Shown here piece after piece: positions 25,454 to 37,711 of a DNA stretch of 64,000 bases (the first letter of the stretch is position 1; each line of letters starts with the position of its first letter). The notes under the pieces were generated by a model. The model worked only from the letters and a program-made list of their open reading frames with translations. It had not been told where the DNA came from and ran no database searches. A program made the position numbers and the translations under genes. This stretch comes from Tetrahymena elliotti 4EA. Its lineage: Eukaryota; Ciliophora; Oligohymenophorea; Hymenostomatida; Tetrahymenidae. Location of the stretch: contig JH720297.1 of the NCBI GenBank assembly GCA_000231825.2, positions 1,893,386 through 1,957,385 of the forward strand. Reading direction: 5' to 3'.

Positions 25454-26100
25454 TATATTTTTTAAAATACTTTTTTTTATTTTACAAAGGAAATTTTCTC
25501 AAATCAATTAAATATTGTGATTTATTTCCTTATAAACTTTATCAACTCTTAAATCTAGGAACAAACAAAAGCTTTCCTGATCAATGTTAGCCTCTTATTA
25601 CAATTTATTGAAATTTTATTTTCCTAAAAAGTAACAAATAATAATCAAAACTATGAGAAATATTTTGATTATCTATTCATAGGTATTGATAAGCAACAAC
25701 GATTTTATTTCTTTACTATTCATTACCAAACTAAATATGGAAATATTTTGTAGATAAAACATATTGAATAAGGATTAGATAAATTAGTATCTTTTTTTCT
25801 TTCTAAAATGTCTAGTCTTTCTATTAATCCTAAATACATATGGAGTAAATTTTGCTAGCATAGATTTTTTTTTATCAAAATTAATGAGATATACCCTTTC
25901 TTATTAATTTTGCAAAATTATTTATTTTGCTTAAAATTCATAAATTTTTATTATTATATTTATTTTGTTTTACATTAAAATTTTTGTTTTTCTTTAAAAA
26001 ATACCCCCCTCCCCCCTTTTTTTATAAAAATAAAATTTAGCTTTAAAAAAAAACTTACCTAAATTAACCAATCTTATTATAAATTTATTAATTTTGATAG
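25454..26100. other. intergenic region, possible upstream exon and C-tract
   Basis: This holds the possible minus-strand upstream exon of the zinc-binding gene (about 25510-25600), a pyrimidine tract at 26004-26023, and the sequence before the first LRR exon. No start exon for the LRR array was found. Confidence 0.4.
26004..26023 (+). repeat. polypyrimidine tract with two C6 runs
   Basis: Six C, one T, six C and then a T-run, in DNA where C runs are otherwise almost absent. The complement has two G6 runs. It sits about 80 bases before the first LRR exon. Confidence 0.8.
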
Positions 26101-29100
26101 TCTCAATTAAATTGGCGATGAGGGTACTTAAAGAATTGTAAATGCTCTGTAAAAGTGTTAAAATATCAATCAAATGAATATCAGTCTATAGTAATTTTCT
26201 TAATATTTTATTATTATTTGTTTTAAAATAAACAAGAATACCTTTGTTTAAGAAAAATAGAAATAAGAGAAGAAAAAAATTAAAACTAATTTATATAATA
26301 ACCTTTTATTCTCTCTAATCAATAATCCAGAAATAAAACAATCAAAAATAAATTATGTATTTTAATTTATTTTTCAATCACTTCAATACATCCAATTTAA
26401 TTATTTAGTTGGAATACAATTGGAGTTAAAGGAGCTTAAAGTATTACAAGTGCTTTGGAAGACAATCATAAAATTACTCAATTAACTCTTAATTTAAGGT
26501 AACATCAGAATTTATTTTTTAATTTAAATTTGAATTTTACATAAAAGTTTGATAAATTAAAAAAGTAAGAATTTTATTTTTTGTTATAAGCATCATAATG
26601 AAGTTATTTTTATCAAATTCATTTCTATATTTCAAATTAAATTTTATTAGAAAAAATATAATCAGTAATCAGGTGCTTAGAGTATTGCAATAGCTTTGGA
26701 AAAGTGTCAAAATATTAATTAACTATCACTTAACTTAAGGTACTTTTTTAGATTTACCAAAATTTTTATTCATAATTGATTTTTAATTTTGTTAGTTAAA
26801 ATAAAATATGCGATGAAGGAGCAAAGAGTATTGCAAAAGCTTTGGAAAGGAATTAAAATATTACTCTGTTAACACTTAATCTAGAGTAATTTTGTTAAAA
26901 TTAATTTTTAGCTTTGATTTGTCTGATCTAAATTAAAAATTAGTTCGTAAATTAAAAAAATAAAATTTTAATTATTAATATCATAAACTTGATTTTTTTA
27001 TTCACATTTTAAAAATAAACTCAATAAGTCTATTAAAAATTTCTTTTTTTATTTATTAAATCATTTGAGTATTAAAAATATAATTTTATTAGATCTATAA
27101 ATACGTTTGATGAAGGAGCTCAGAGCATAGGAAATGTTTTAAAAAACAATTAAAATATTACTTAGTTAACGCTTATTTTATCGAGGTAATTTTCTATTAT
27201 AAAAAAATTAAAAGAAAAAATAAAAGAATTTTAAAAACAAATAATCAATAAGTGCAATTATCAAATTAATATTTTAAATTTAATTATATTAGCTGGAATA
27301 GTATCAGTTATGAAGGAGCTAAGAGTATTGCAAATGCTTTGGAAAAGTTTCAATATATTACTAAGTTGAATATTGATTTATCAGGGTAAAATTCTTTATT
27401 GATAATACGATTTGATTAAAAAATTTGTTAAATCTAGATTTTGTTTTTTAATCATAAATTTCAACTCATCAACGTATGATATATTTTCTTTTCTTAATCA
27501 AACTATTTTCCAAATTGAATTTTGTTAGTGAGAATAATATCGAAGATGAAGGAGCTTAGAGTATTGTTAAAGCTTTAGAAAATAATCAAAATATTACTGA
27601 ATTGACTATGGATTTTTCGTAAATTTATTAAAAGTAACTTTTTATTCTTGATTTGGTTGAGTTGTTGGATAATTACGATTTAAAGTATGAATTTTAATTA
27701 GAATACCAAAAACTTTATTTATTTCTTGACTTTTTTTTGTAAAGAATATCTACAAATAAATCAACTAAACGGTCAATTAATCAATGATCCTTCTTCTTTT
27801 TTTCTATAAAATTTCAATATTTTTAATTCAATTTTGTAAGTGAGAATAACATTGGTGATGAAGGAGCTTAAAGCATTGCAAATACCTTGAAATAAAGTTA
27901 AAATATTACTTAGCTTACTCTTTGTTTAAGATGACATTTTGGATTTATTTTTTAGATTTTTTTACAAAAGAAAGAAAAAATAAAATGAATGAATTTGAAT
28001 CGTTCCAAAAAAAAAAAGTATTATTCTGATTAACCAAAAACAAACAAACAAACATAAAAACAAAAAAAAAATATGAAATCCATTTTCTAATCAAATATTA
28101 AAATTTATTAGCTTCAATAATATTGGTGTTAAAGAGTATATTATCACTAACACTTAAGAAAAGAGTCAAAACAACACGAAACTTACTCTAGACTAATCTT
28201 TAAGCATGTATTTTTTTTTTAATTTAATATTATTTAAGGATGAATAAAATTAACAACAATTTAGTAAAAAGTAATTAATTTTATTAAATTGAAATTTAAT
28301 GATTTATTGAACAATTTTATTGGTTTACTTGTTTTATTTCCTATTATCAGGTTACTGATCAATTATTAAAGTCATCAATAAATATTTTATCTGTTTTATT
28401 TTGCTTTTTTCTTCAACTTTTTTAAATTAAATTTTTTTAGTGAAAATAGCATTTGTAATAATGAAGATTAGAAGAGCAGGACAAGTTATTTTGAAACAAA
28501 TCAAAATATTACTCAATTAAATCTTGATTTAAGGTGATTACTTAAAATAAAACGAAAAAGAATTAATTTCAAATTAAAAAAGGAATAATTTTTCAAAAAA
28601 ACTTAAATTAAAATGAAAAATTAATAAATAAATCAATCAATAAATAAATTTTAATTTTCCATTTATTATTTTTTTTGGATCAATTAAGTTGATTTAAGAA
28701 TTTAATTAATTTTATTAATGGTAATAACATTTGTCAAGAAAAAGCTTAGAATATTACAAGAGCTTTGGGAAAATGTCAAAATATTACTCAATTAACACTT
28801 AATTTAAGGTAATTTCCTTCAAATAAAGAAAATAGTTAATAATTTAATGTTGATTTTGTTTTTTTAGTCACTAATCAATCATACTTTATTTAATATATTG
28901 AATACTTAATATTTGTATTTATTAGTCAGAATTAAATTGGTTATAGAGGAGCCTAGAGTATTAAATTTACTTTGGAATAGTGTCAAAGTATTACTTTAAT
29001 TAATCTGAATTTATAGTAACTTTAAATTAATTTTTATTATTTTATTTTATAATAAAAAACAAAAAGAATTAAAAAAGAATGTTGTTGTTAAAATTTGAAT

Positions 29101-29886
29101 AAATCTATTAGTTTTTACAGATCTATAAATAATTATTTATTTTCTATGTTAAGTTGTGACTTACTTCTAATTTATTTTTTAGTGATAATAAAGTTGATGA
29201 TAAAGAAGCTAAGAGTATTGCAACTGTTTTTGAAAAGAGTCTATATTTAACCAAATTAATACTTAATTTAAGGTTAGTTATTTCTTTTATTTGAATAAAA
29301 TTAAGAAAAAGTAAACAAATAAAAAATTGACATTAAATAAAGATATTTAGCTCAAAAACTACATTGCTTACTTGGTTTTAATTTTCAATAAATGAAATCT
29401 ATTATGATAGAAAGAATAAATAAATAATTGACTTGCCTGTTTAATTTAATTATTGAAATCTTTCTAATAAAATTTTTTTCGTGAGAATTACATAAGCGCA
29501 AGAAGCTTTGATATTACAAGAGCTTTGGAAAAGCGCCAAAATATTACTCTACTAACTCTTGATCTATCAGTGTAATTTTTTAAAATTTAATCTAGCTAGA
29601 AAAAATATAATTGCAAATTGATAAAATAAAATTAAAGGATTTTTATTAAAATTTTATAGATTATTTGGTTTTGATTTCAAATTATGCCTTCAATAAATAT
29701 TTATTTAGCTGATATTTATAAAATAATAAACTATCTATTTTTTCCTAATTTTTTTTCTTTTTTTAAACACTTCTATATTAAAAATTTATTTTAATGCTTG
29801 AAAAACATTACCTTCAAAGAAGCTTAGAATATTGCAGGATCTTTGGAAAAGTGTCAAAATATTTCATTTCAAAAGATAAATTTAGA
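26101..29886 (+). pseudogene. leucine-rich-repeat exon array (15 exons), partly decayed
   Basis: Fifteen exon-like units of 90 or 93 bases each encode one RNI/NLR-type LRR, consensus NxIGDEGAQSIAKALEKC then QNITQLTLDL. Units: 26101-26190, 26409-26498, 26651-26739 (approx.), 26796-26885, 27093-27185, 27293-27385, 27529-27618, 27841-27930, 28112-28200 (approx.), 28441-28533, 28719-28808, 28926-29015, 29183-29272, 29482-29571, 29797-29886. Each starts with the last base of a codon and ends with two bases, so any can be lost or gained without a frameshift. Defects: unit 3 is one base short, unit 8 is followed by AT instead of GT, and units 11, 14 and 15 are preceded by AA, CG and TG where AG is expected. 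No N-terminal exon or stop was found. LRRs of this class form horseshoe binding surfaces. It is either a pseudogene or a gene in which defective units are skipped. Confidence 0.8.
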
Positions 29887-30477
29887 GTAAAATTTTAGAA
29901 ATTCATTTTTTCTGTTAAAATTTAAGTATATTATATACTTCACTAATCAATATTTCTTAAATTTCTATTTTTAATTAAAAATATTAGAGGAAAAAAAAAA
30001 CCATTCCAAATCTTTAACTATTACTGAACCATAAAAATACTCAATAAAAGAGCGCCTAAAAAAAACAAGAGGGTATGAATTCAAAATTACAATATGGTTT
30101 AATGATTTAAAACTAAAATATTTATAAAAAATAATTTGCCAATAATAATTTGATGTTTTTTCAATTCAAGCACTTAGCATATTAATATTTTTCTATTCAT
30201 ATTACCTTTAAACAGAAAATGCAATGAGTTCTATTTATTTTTTAGGTTTGGATTTATTAATTCTAGTTTTTATTAAAAAATGTTGGTATATCGATCACTT
30301 ATGAAATAAAGAAAGTGACAAATATTTCAATATGTTAGTTCATAAAGATAGTTAATATTTTTGATAATTAATGCTTAAATAAGTTTTGTAATGAAAATAG
30401 CCTCTTTAATAAGTATAGTAAGAAAATAAGAAGATGATGATAATAAATTAATTGATTTTAAATATATTATTTTTAAG
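29887..30477. other. intergenic between LRR array and REJ gene
   Basis: AT-rich; it begins as the intron after the last LRR unit and includes the promoter side of the REJ-like gene. I found no further LRR unit. Confidence 0.45.
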
Positions 30478-33400
30478 ATGAGAAGAAATCAACAAAAAAG
30501 AGCTTTACTATTTATAAAAACAAGTAAAATTTGCAATTTTTGTTTGAATTAAATAAATTCACTTCTTTTTTAAAAGTCCTTTTAGCTATAATTGCTTAAG
30601 TTTATTCTCAAGTGTATGTCTAGGTTATAAATACAGGCATTACCTTTACTGGATAGCTACTACTAGATAACGGATTCCCAAATGATATTTAATTAGGATA
30701 TAGGTAAGATTATATGTACGCTGAATCTCTAGTAGGTGACTTGATTGTTACTAAAAGTCTTACGTAAATATTCATTAATAAATGAATCATCATTCACTCT
30801 TTAAGCAATATTTGTATATTATTTCTACAAATAGATAATAATTCTCTTCTATCAAGATGCTATTTTATTTTGTAAGCCAGCTTGATATAATCTCTTCTCC
30901 TAAATTTGTTATCATAAATTCGAATTAATATGCTTTAGATCTAGGAAACACTATTGAAGAACCTCATGTTGATTCGTATGCTTATTTATATGAGTAGATT
31001 GTTAATCTAAATAGCCCAACAAATTTGATTAATATTTCATTTAGATCTTAAAACGAAAACTCAAAGATAACAGGTCTAGTAGTCTCTGTTTTAAATCAAG
31101 TATAATTATCCAAATTTTTAATAAAAAATTATTGTTTTCTACTTTAAATTTTATCAAAATATACTATTTAGCATTTTTAAATTTTCTTACGTTTAAAATT
31201 GATAAATTGTCTTTACTCTAAATATTAATTGAAGATTAGTTTTTATCTATTACCTTCTTTCTAATCAAAAAACTTTAATAGTAAGGCATTTTAATTCCCA
31301 ATTAATTTATTCTATTCATCCACCTAAAGTCTTTTATCGCAACCAAAATTTTTCATGCTTCTATCAATAATAAGTAATTAATAAGATAAATCTTCTAAGA
31401 CCCAATAAAATCCAAACATTTAAGAGTTTTGTTACGATATTTTTAAAAATGGAATTTTATTTAAATTCTGAAAGATCAAAATAATATTTGAAAACAACTT
31501 TTTTAAAAACAAATTATTTTAGGAAAAAAATATATTTAAATTAAAACAACTAATTTCATTTAAATACTTGATAGATTAGAATAATATTTGGATAAAGCTT
31601 TTTAAAAACAAAATAATTATAAGATAAATTAAATTGATTCAATAATAACTAATTTATTTTAAATCCAGATATATTTAAATAATATTTAAAAAACTTCAAA
31701 AAAAATAATTTCAAGATAAATAAATTATTTATTTAGACTAATTCAAGAATAAACAATTTCATTTAAATACTTAATAGATTAGAATAATTTTTGGATAAAG
31801 CTTTTAAAAACAAAATAATTGTAAAATAAATAATAAATTTCTTTTAAATCCTTTATATTAAAAAAACTTAAAAAAAAAATTATTTCAAAATATTTAGATT
31901 GATTCAAGAATAAACAATTTCTTTTAAATCTTAAAATATTTGGGTAAAACTTTTTAAAACCAAATTATTTCAAAAATAGTTGATAGATTAGAATAATATT
32001 TTGATACAAATTTTTTAAAAACAAATAATTTTATTTAAATTGATTAATTTTGATTATTTTAATAATATGAATAGTGCTCTTCTTATTGCATTTCTTGTAC
32101 AACATTATCAAACTGTGTTACTTGTGATACTTCAATTACATCAATGTCAGTTTCCTATGGATAAAATTACTGTAAGCTTGCATGCCCTGAAAGTACATTT
32201 AATGTGATTACTAATATTGATACATTTGCATAGACATGCTAAAACTGTATTCCAAATTGTATTTCATGTGATAATTCATTGACCTGTATTTAGTGCTAAA
32301 CTAGTTACTACTATGATTCAAACCTTAAATAATGCTTACCTTGCCATTCTTCTTGCTAAACTTGTTCTCAAGCAGATTCATGCACAACATGTAAGACCAA
32401 TTTATTGAAGATAGATATTTGTTACGATAAGTGCCCTAACAATTATAAAACAAATAATGAAAGCCAAAGTTGCGATTTATGCCCATAATATACCCCTGAT
32501 TGTTAAAATTGTTCTAAAACATGTAAGTTTTGCCAATTAAATGATAGTAATGTTTGTTTGAATTGCTATGACACAATGAATCTATAGAATGGCTAATGTC
32601 TTTGCAAAAATGGGCTAGATAATAGAAATATTTTCTATTAATGTAGTTACGATAGCACTGCCGTTTTACAAGGAATTTTAGATAGTGACTCTCCGACTCT
32701 AACAATTAACTTTGGATTAAAATTAAAAAATGATAATCTAAATTGTAACTAAATATTTTAATAATAATCTTTAAATTTATTTGGCTCTTCTCCTGTTTGT
32801 ACCATAAATTAAACAAATATCAGTATTGCATTAAGTAAATTCTAATTTAATATTTCATTTTAAATTAAATTATTAATCATTAACTTAGGTAATGATGCAA
32901 CTGTTATGGAAAATCGAGCTCTCTCATTCATACCAAATATTTTAAGATATGAAAACAACAATAATTTTATAAATAACTTTTACTTAGTTAGTTTTACCTA
33001 ACTAAGAAATTAGGCAGTATAGTTGAACTTCTAATATGACAAGATATAAAATACTTGTAATGATATTGTCTTCAAGTATCAATCTTCTTAAAACGATGCT
33101 TAGAGAGGTTTTAGTTCATTTATATGGAGTATCTAAATGGCTCCCAACCCAGATTAGCAAACACAAGACCAAGTCAATGCTATAGTGTAAAATGCTAATA
33201 ATCAAAAGAGCTTAACATTGACAATCCCAAAATATTTGATACCATTTGATACTTCCGTTACTGCATATTTTTAATATTATATGAAGATAAACGTTAGTGG
33301 AACTGTGCATTACACAACATTCTATTAGAGATAAAAACAAATAGAAATCTAAACCTTTTAAAATTCAAATTCACCTATTTATAGGTAAGATATTTAATAT

Positions 33401-36400
33401 GTTTATTAAATTCAATTATTTTACTTTTAGAAATAGGGATTTGTCCTTTTATTTCTAGACCTTGATTTAAGTTTGTGATTAAACTGGACCAACTATTTTA
33501 TAAGAATCTATTGACTTTTAAGTTTCCTCCAACATGCTACCTATCCTGAACAGAATCTATAGTTAAATAGTCAATTAAGAAGTATAAGTTGATGTTAAAA
33601 AATATTAGATTCCTATCAATTCTAATTTCGATTTACAAGTAAAATCATTTTCATAATACACTTTTAACCACCTCAAAATTTCTAATTTTAAAAGTAATTA
33701 CATATTTATAAAAAAATAAATAAATAATTTATAAATTTTGAGGTTTTAAATTAGTTTTTATTAATGTTCTCATGTATTTTATTAGGTTTCGGCTGTTTTA
33801 AATAGTGATATAACAATTAAATAATAAAAAAATATATAGATCACTCCATCTCTATCTAATTTACTAATTGAGATAGTAGGAGGATAAAATGGTATGTATA
33901 ATTATCAAAAAGATATAAATTTAAGTGGAGTTGCAAGAGATTTTGAAATTGAAGATTCAAACTCTCCTTAAGGAATAAGTTTAAGTTGGCAATGTAAATC
34001 ACTAATTAACAATAATGGGGATTAAAAGTGTTATGACTATCTAAATAAAGAAGTAATTTTAAATTAAAGCACTCTTAGTAATTCTATTCCTGCTTCCACT
34101 TTCAACCCATATCAAACACTTTAATTCACATTTTCAGGTTCTAAAGATTCTAGAACTAGCTCACACACAATAACTGCCATGATAGCAGAATTTGATATTC
34201 CTCCTCTTATTGTATCATTTCAAAATTAAAATTAGCTTTAGGAGGTCAATTTGAATGAAGATATTTTAGTCTCTCTTATATATGGTAGTAATGTTTCATC
34301 TGATGTTCTAACATATGCTGGTGTTGTACTCTACAATAATAAAGAAGTTGGCGTTATAACATTTGATTTCGAAAAAGTCAAATTTAGGATATGGGATTAT
34401 TTCAGCTAAGTAGTCAGCCCATAAAATATAGTATAGGTAAGATTTACTGCATACAATCCTTCTTATTACATGCCAAGTATGGCTGTAATTAACTTTAACA
34501 TTAATATACCACCTAAAAATTGTTAATTTTCAGTAAATCCAGTTAATGGATAAGCTCTTTTCACTAATTTTACACTTTAAATGAATGGGTGCTAAAGTTA
34601 AAATAATCCTTTGACATATTAGTTCTTTTACTATCAAAATAATAATGATTATCTGTAAGAAATAAAATCTCCTAATAATATTCTGAGGAGACAAATTTCA
34701 GATTAAACTTTTATAAGTTCTTTTACAACATTATTACCTTCTGGAAATCTTATTCTAATGGGACAAGCGATGGATTCTAAGCTTGCAGTTTTTAATTCAA
34801 CTTTGTAAATTAGTATTTCTACTTTTATCTAGGGAGAATAATAAATTATTAGTATCATTGATCAAACTCTTCAGCAATAAAGTAATTATTAAACAAAATA
34901 ATCTCTATTGAATTTATGTGTTTTGGGTGAAGAAATCTCTAAGAATTAACCTGTCTATAATTTAAATTCAGTTAATTAAAGAAAGTAATAGCTGATTTAA
35001 GAAATAATAAATAAAACAAATTAACTTCCAAAACAGTCATATTTATCTACCTTTTCTAATAAAATAATTTCTTAGCTTTAACATTCATTAATTACTTAAC
35101 TAGATAGCTAAGGTTAAAGCGTTCTTGACTATATCAATATTGTCTTATACAATTAATTAATATTAATGCAAGAAAAAGATAATTAATTGTTAAATGATAA
35201 CAACATAGTTATATAAAACTTAGTTGATTCTTTTAAAATGCTAAATTCTACTACTCAGACGATTTCTTTTAGTTTGTTACCAAACTAAATTAAAATTGCT
35301 GATCAAATTTGTTAACTTTTGTCAAAAGTCATTCTACCAAATACAGGTGGTTTCTAATTATAAGGACATCTAATCTCATTAGATTGCTAATAAATAACTG
35401 AGAAAAACCTTAATTAATATTTATTCACATAAACATAAATTCAATCAAACATAACCAATATTTATTAGATAGCTTACAGTACTTATTCATAAAATCCATA
35501 TGAGCAAACAGTAGAGTTTTAAGATTATTTAAAATAACTTCAGTAAGCTCAACCTAATATTGTGATTTCTAAAAACCCAGTAATTCTTCCTTCTATAGAA
35601 TATATAAATCCTGATACAAGAAGATTCCTTAGTGGTAATCAAGGTGGTAGTATAAGTAGTAACTCTACCTTTATTTACAAATTTCCAAATGTTAAATTAT
35701 CATAAAATAATTTAACTTGTCTACAGAAATAAACAAATTCTTGGTCTTCTTCAAAATGTTAAAAAGTAAATTATACAGATATAGGTAGTTATTATTGCTA
35801 TTGCTAAGAAGAAACAGCTACAACTGTAATAGATGATTTAAGTTATCTTATTTAAAATAAAAATTTAAAAACGGCTTTCAGTTCATAAGGTGTAAACAAC
35901 ATATCAAACTTTAGTCAGTTCTATAGGTATGCAGTCTTTTGGCTACTTGCCTTTATTACTCTTTCATAGGTAGGTCTTTATTTTTATGGGTAAAAGCTTG
36001 ATCAAAAAAATATGAATTAACCAGATAAAGTAATTTAAAAAGTATATCCTAATAATGATATTAGTATTAGCTAGAAAATTAGCCAAGATAATAAATAAGA
36101 TGACTAAAATAAAAATAATAAAAAAATAGAAGAAACTCCAAAAGATTTTGATAAAAATGAGTAAGCAAAACCTGACGATCTTTATTAATAGTACAATAAT
36201 TTAGATTCCAATTAACAAATTTTCATAAATGATAAGTTTAATTAGCCAATAGGTTAATCACCATATATTAGTGGAGCTATTATTCCGAATGACTAGTTAA
36301 CAATTAATTCATAAAATAAAAATAATTTTAATAATAATGATGATTTCAATATGATCGATTTAGAATAATAAGATGAAAAGAATAAATTTAGCTTGTTGGC

Positions 36401-37367
36401 ATAACAAACTAAAAACATACCAGAAAAAAAACAATTATTCACTCCATAAATAGAACCATAAAACAGTGAATAAAGTTCAATTCAGCTTTAAGATAAACAA
36501 TAACAAATTTATTATCAAAGTTAATCTAATCCTACACTAACAAAAAATACTATTTAAGATCCTCGTTCATCTATTAAAATTTAGGAAAGAAGAGATATAA
36601 CTCATTTGCAAGACAATATGAAACCAGACTTTTAAAAAATTTCTTAAGCTAACAATTAAAAAATTACTGAAACATTAAAGTTACAAAATTCACAAGAATA
36701 TTAAAATGTTTCAGAAAAAATTGCTAAAAATAATGAATAAAATATGCAAATTGATAAAGAAAATAACTTAGAAGAAATCCAAAATGAAACATCTTCTTTA
36801 AACTTTTTTTCAGAAAAAATGGAAAAATTATTCAGTAAATCTCTTTTATAAAGAGTTATTATATTCCATGATTTCTTTAATATTTTTTATACTTATGATC
36901 CTACATTATCTAGAGCTGTCAGATTTAATATATTTTACTTAAGAATAGTACACTCACTCTGTTTAACTACAATATTTGATGAGAGCTATTTAATCCATTA
37001 AAAAATAGCAATATCAATAGCAAGCTCAGTCATTTTAGTAGTTGGTGTAACCCTAATAACTATTCTACATAAAATCAAAGTAATTGGAAAGAAGCTATCA
37101 TCATTCTTTATGGTTTGTCTATTACTGTTTTATTATTATGTGGTCCTATCTATCATAAGTGGAGAGGAAGCTAATTAATCTAATTCTTAAACCCTCTCCT
37201 TTTTGCTAATAGTAGGAATTGATTTTTTAGGTACAATAACTTTTATTTCTATCATAAAATTGGGTTTGATTTATTTCTCAAAAGCAGGAGAAAGCCAAAT
37301 GGCTATCATTAATTCAATTTACAAATTTTTAGAAATAAATATTCTAATTTAAAATTTAAACATTTGA
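30478..37367 (+). CDS. large membrane protein with Cys-rich repeats, REJ-like region and GPS motif
   Basis: Seven exons (30478-30523, 30577-30763, 30835-31073, 31240-31373, 32075-33384, 33431-33638, 33786-37367) join with every phase consistent to 1,901 residues and TGA. A signal segment (RALLFIKTILLAIIAQVYSQ) starts the protein. From residue 203 come furin-like/GF-receptor-like Cys repeats (CxxC spacing such as CHSSCQTCSQADSCTTCKT). Residues ~400-1300 resemble the receptor-for-egg-jelly region of polycystin-1 relatives. Near 1352 lies a GPS-type motif: Cys, SW, Cys, then YYCYC and a following VIDDLS. A TM helix lies near 1425 (FWLLAFITLSQVGLYFY). A ~280-residue Q/N-rich cytoplasmic stretch follows, then at least three C-terminal TM helices (about 1783-1875). 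This is a cell-surface receptor or adhesion protein by analogy with polycystin-1/adhesion GPCRs. No lipoxygenase/PLAT domain or channel pore was seen. Confidence 0.88.
31440..32045 (+). repeat. degenerate ~105-bp tandem repeat inside an intron
   Basis: The 701-base intron between exons 4 and 5 of the REJ gene is made largely of diverged copies of a unit containing AGATTAGAATAATATTTGG, then AAAGCTTTTTAAAAACAAA, then a TTTAAAT spacer. Recurring cores lie near 31471, 31581, 31787 and 31994, which suggests a period of about 105 bases. The other introns of this gene are only 46-147 bases. Confidence 0.65.
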
Positions 37368-37711
37368 ATTATTTATTTTTGTTTCTATTTTTGGTATAAA
37401 TAATATCACTCTCATATTTTAACTGTATTCAATGACAAAATGTATTTCATTTCTAAATAAAATAATTTTTTAAAAAAGGATTTTCCAAAATATTTTTTAT
37501 TTTAATAACAAAAAAAATAATAAACTAATAAAAAACAAAATAAATTTAAAAATAATAGTTAGAGATTTCATTAGAAAATATGTATTAATTTATGATAATT
37601 TTAATTAATTGTTAATTTATAAAATTTAACAATAATTTGATTTGAAAAAAACTTGAAAAGAAATTGAATATGATTTTTAAGTGAAAATTTTTTAGTTATA
37701 AGGTATTAAAT

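Noticed and set aside
30763..30812. Acceptor TTTAAG near 30804 for exon 3 of the REJ-like gene
   Set aside because: It gives the wrong phase. The later ACAAATAG acceptor before 30835 restores the frame that continues into the downstream exon.
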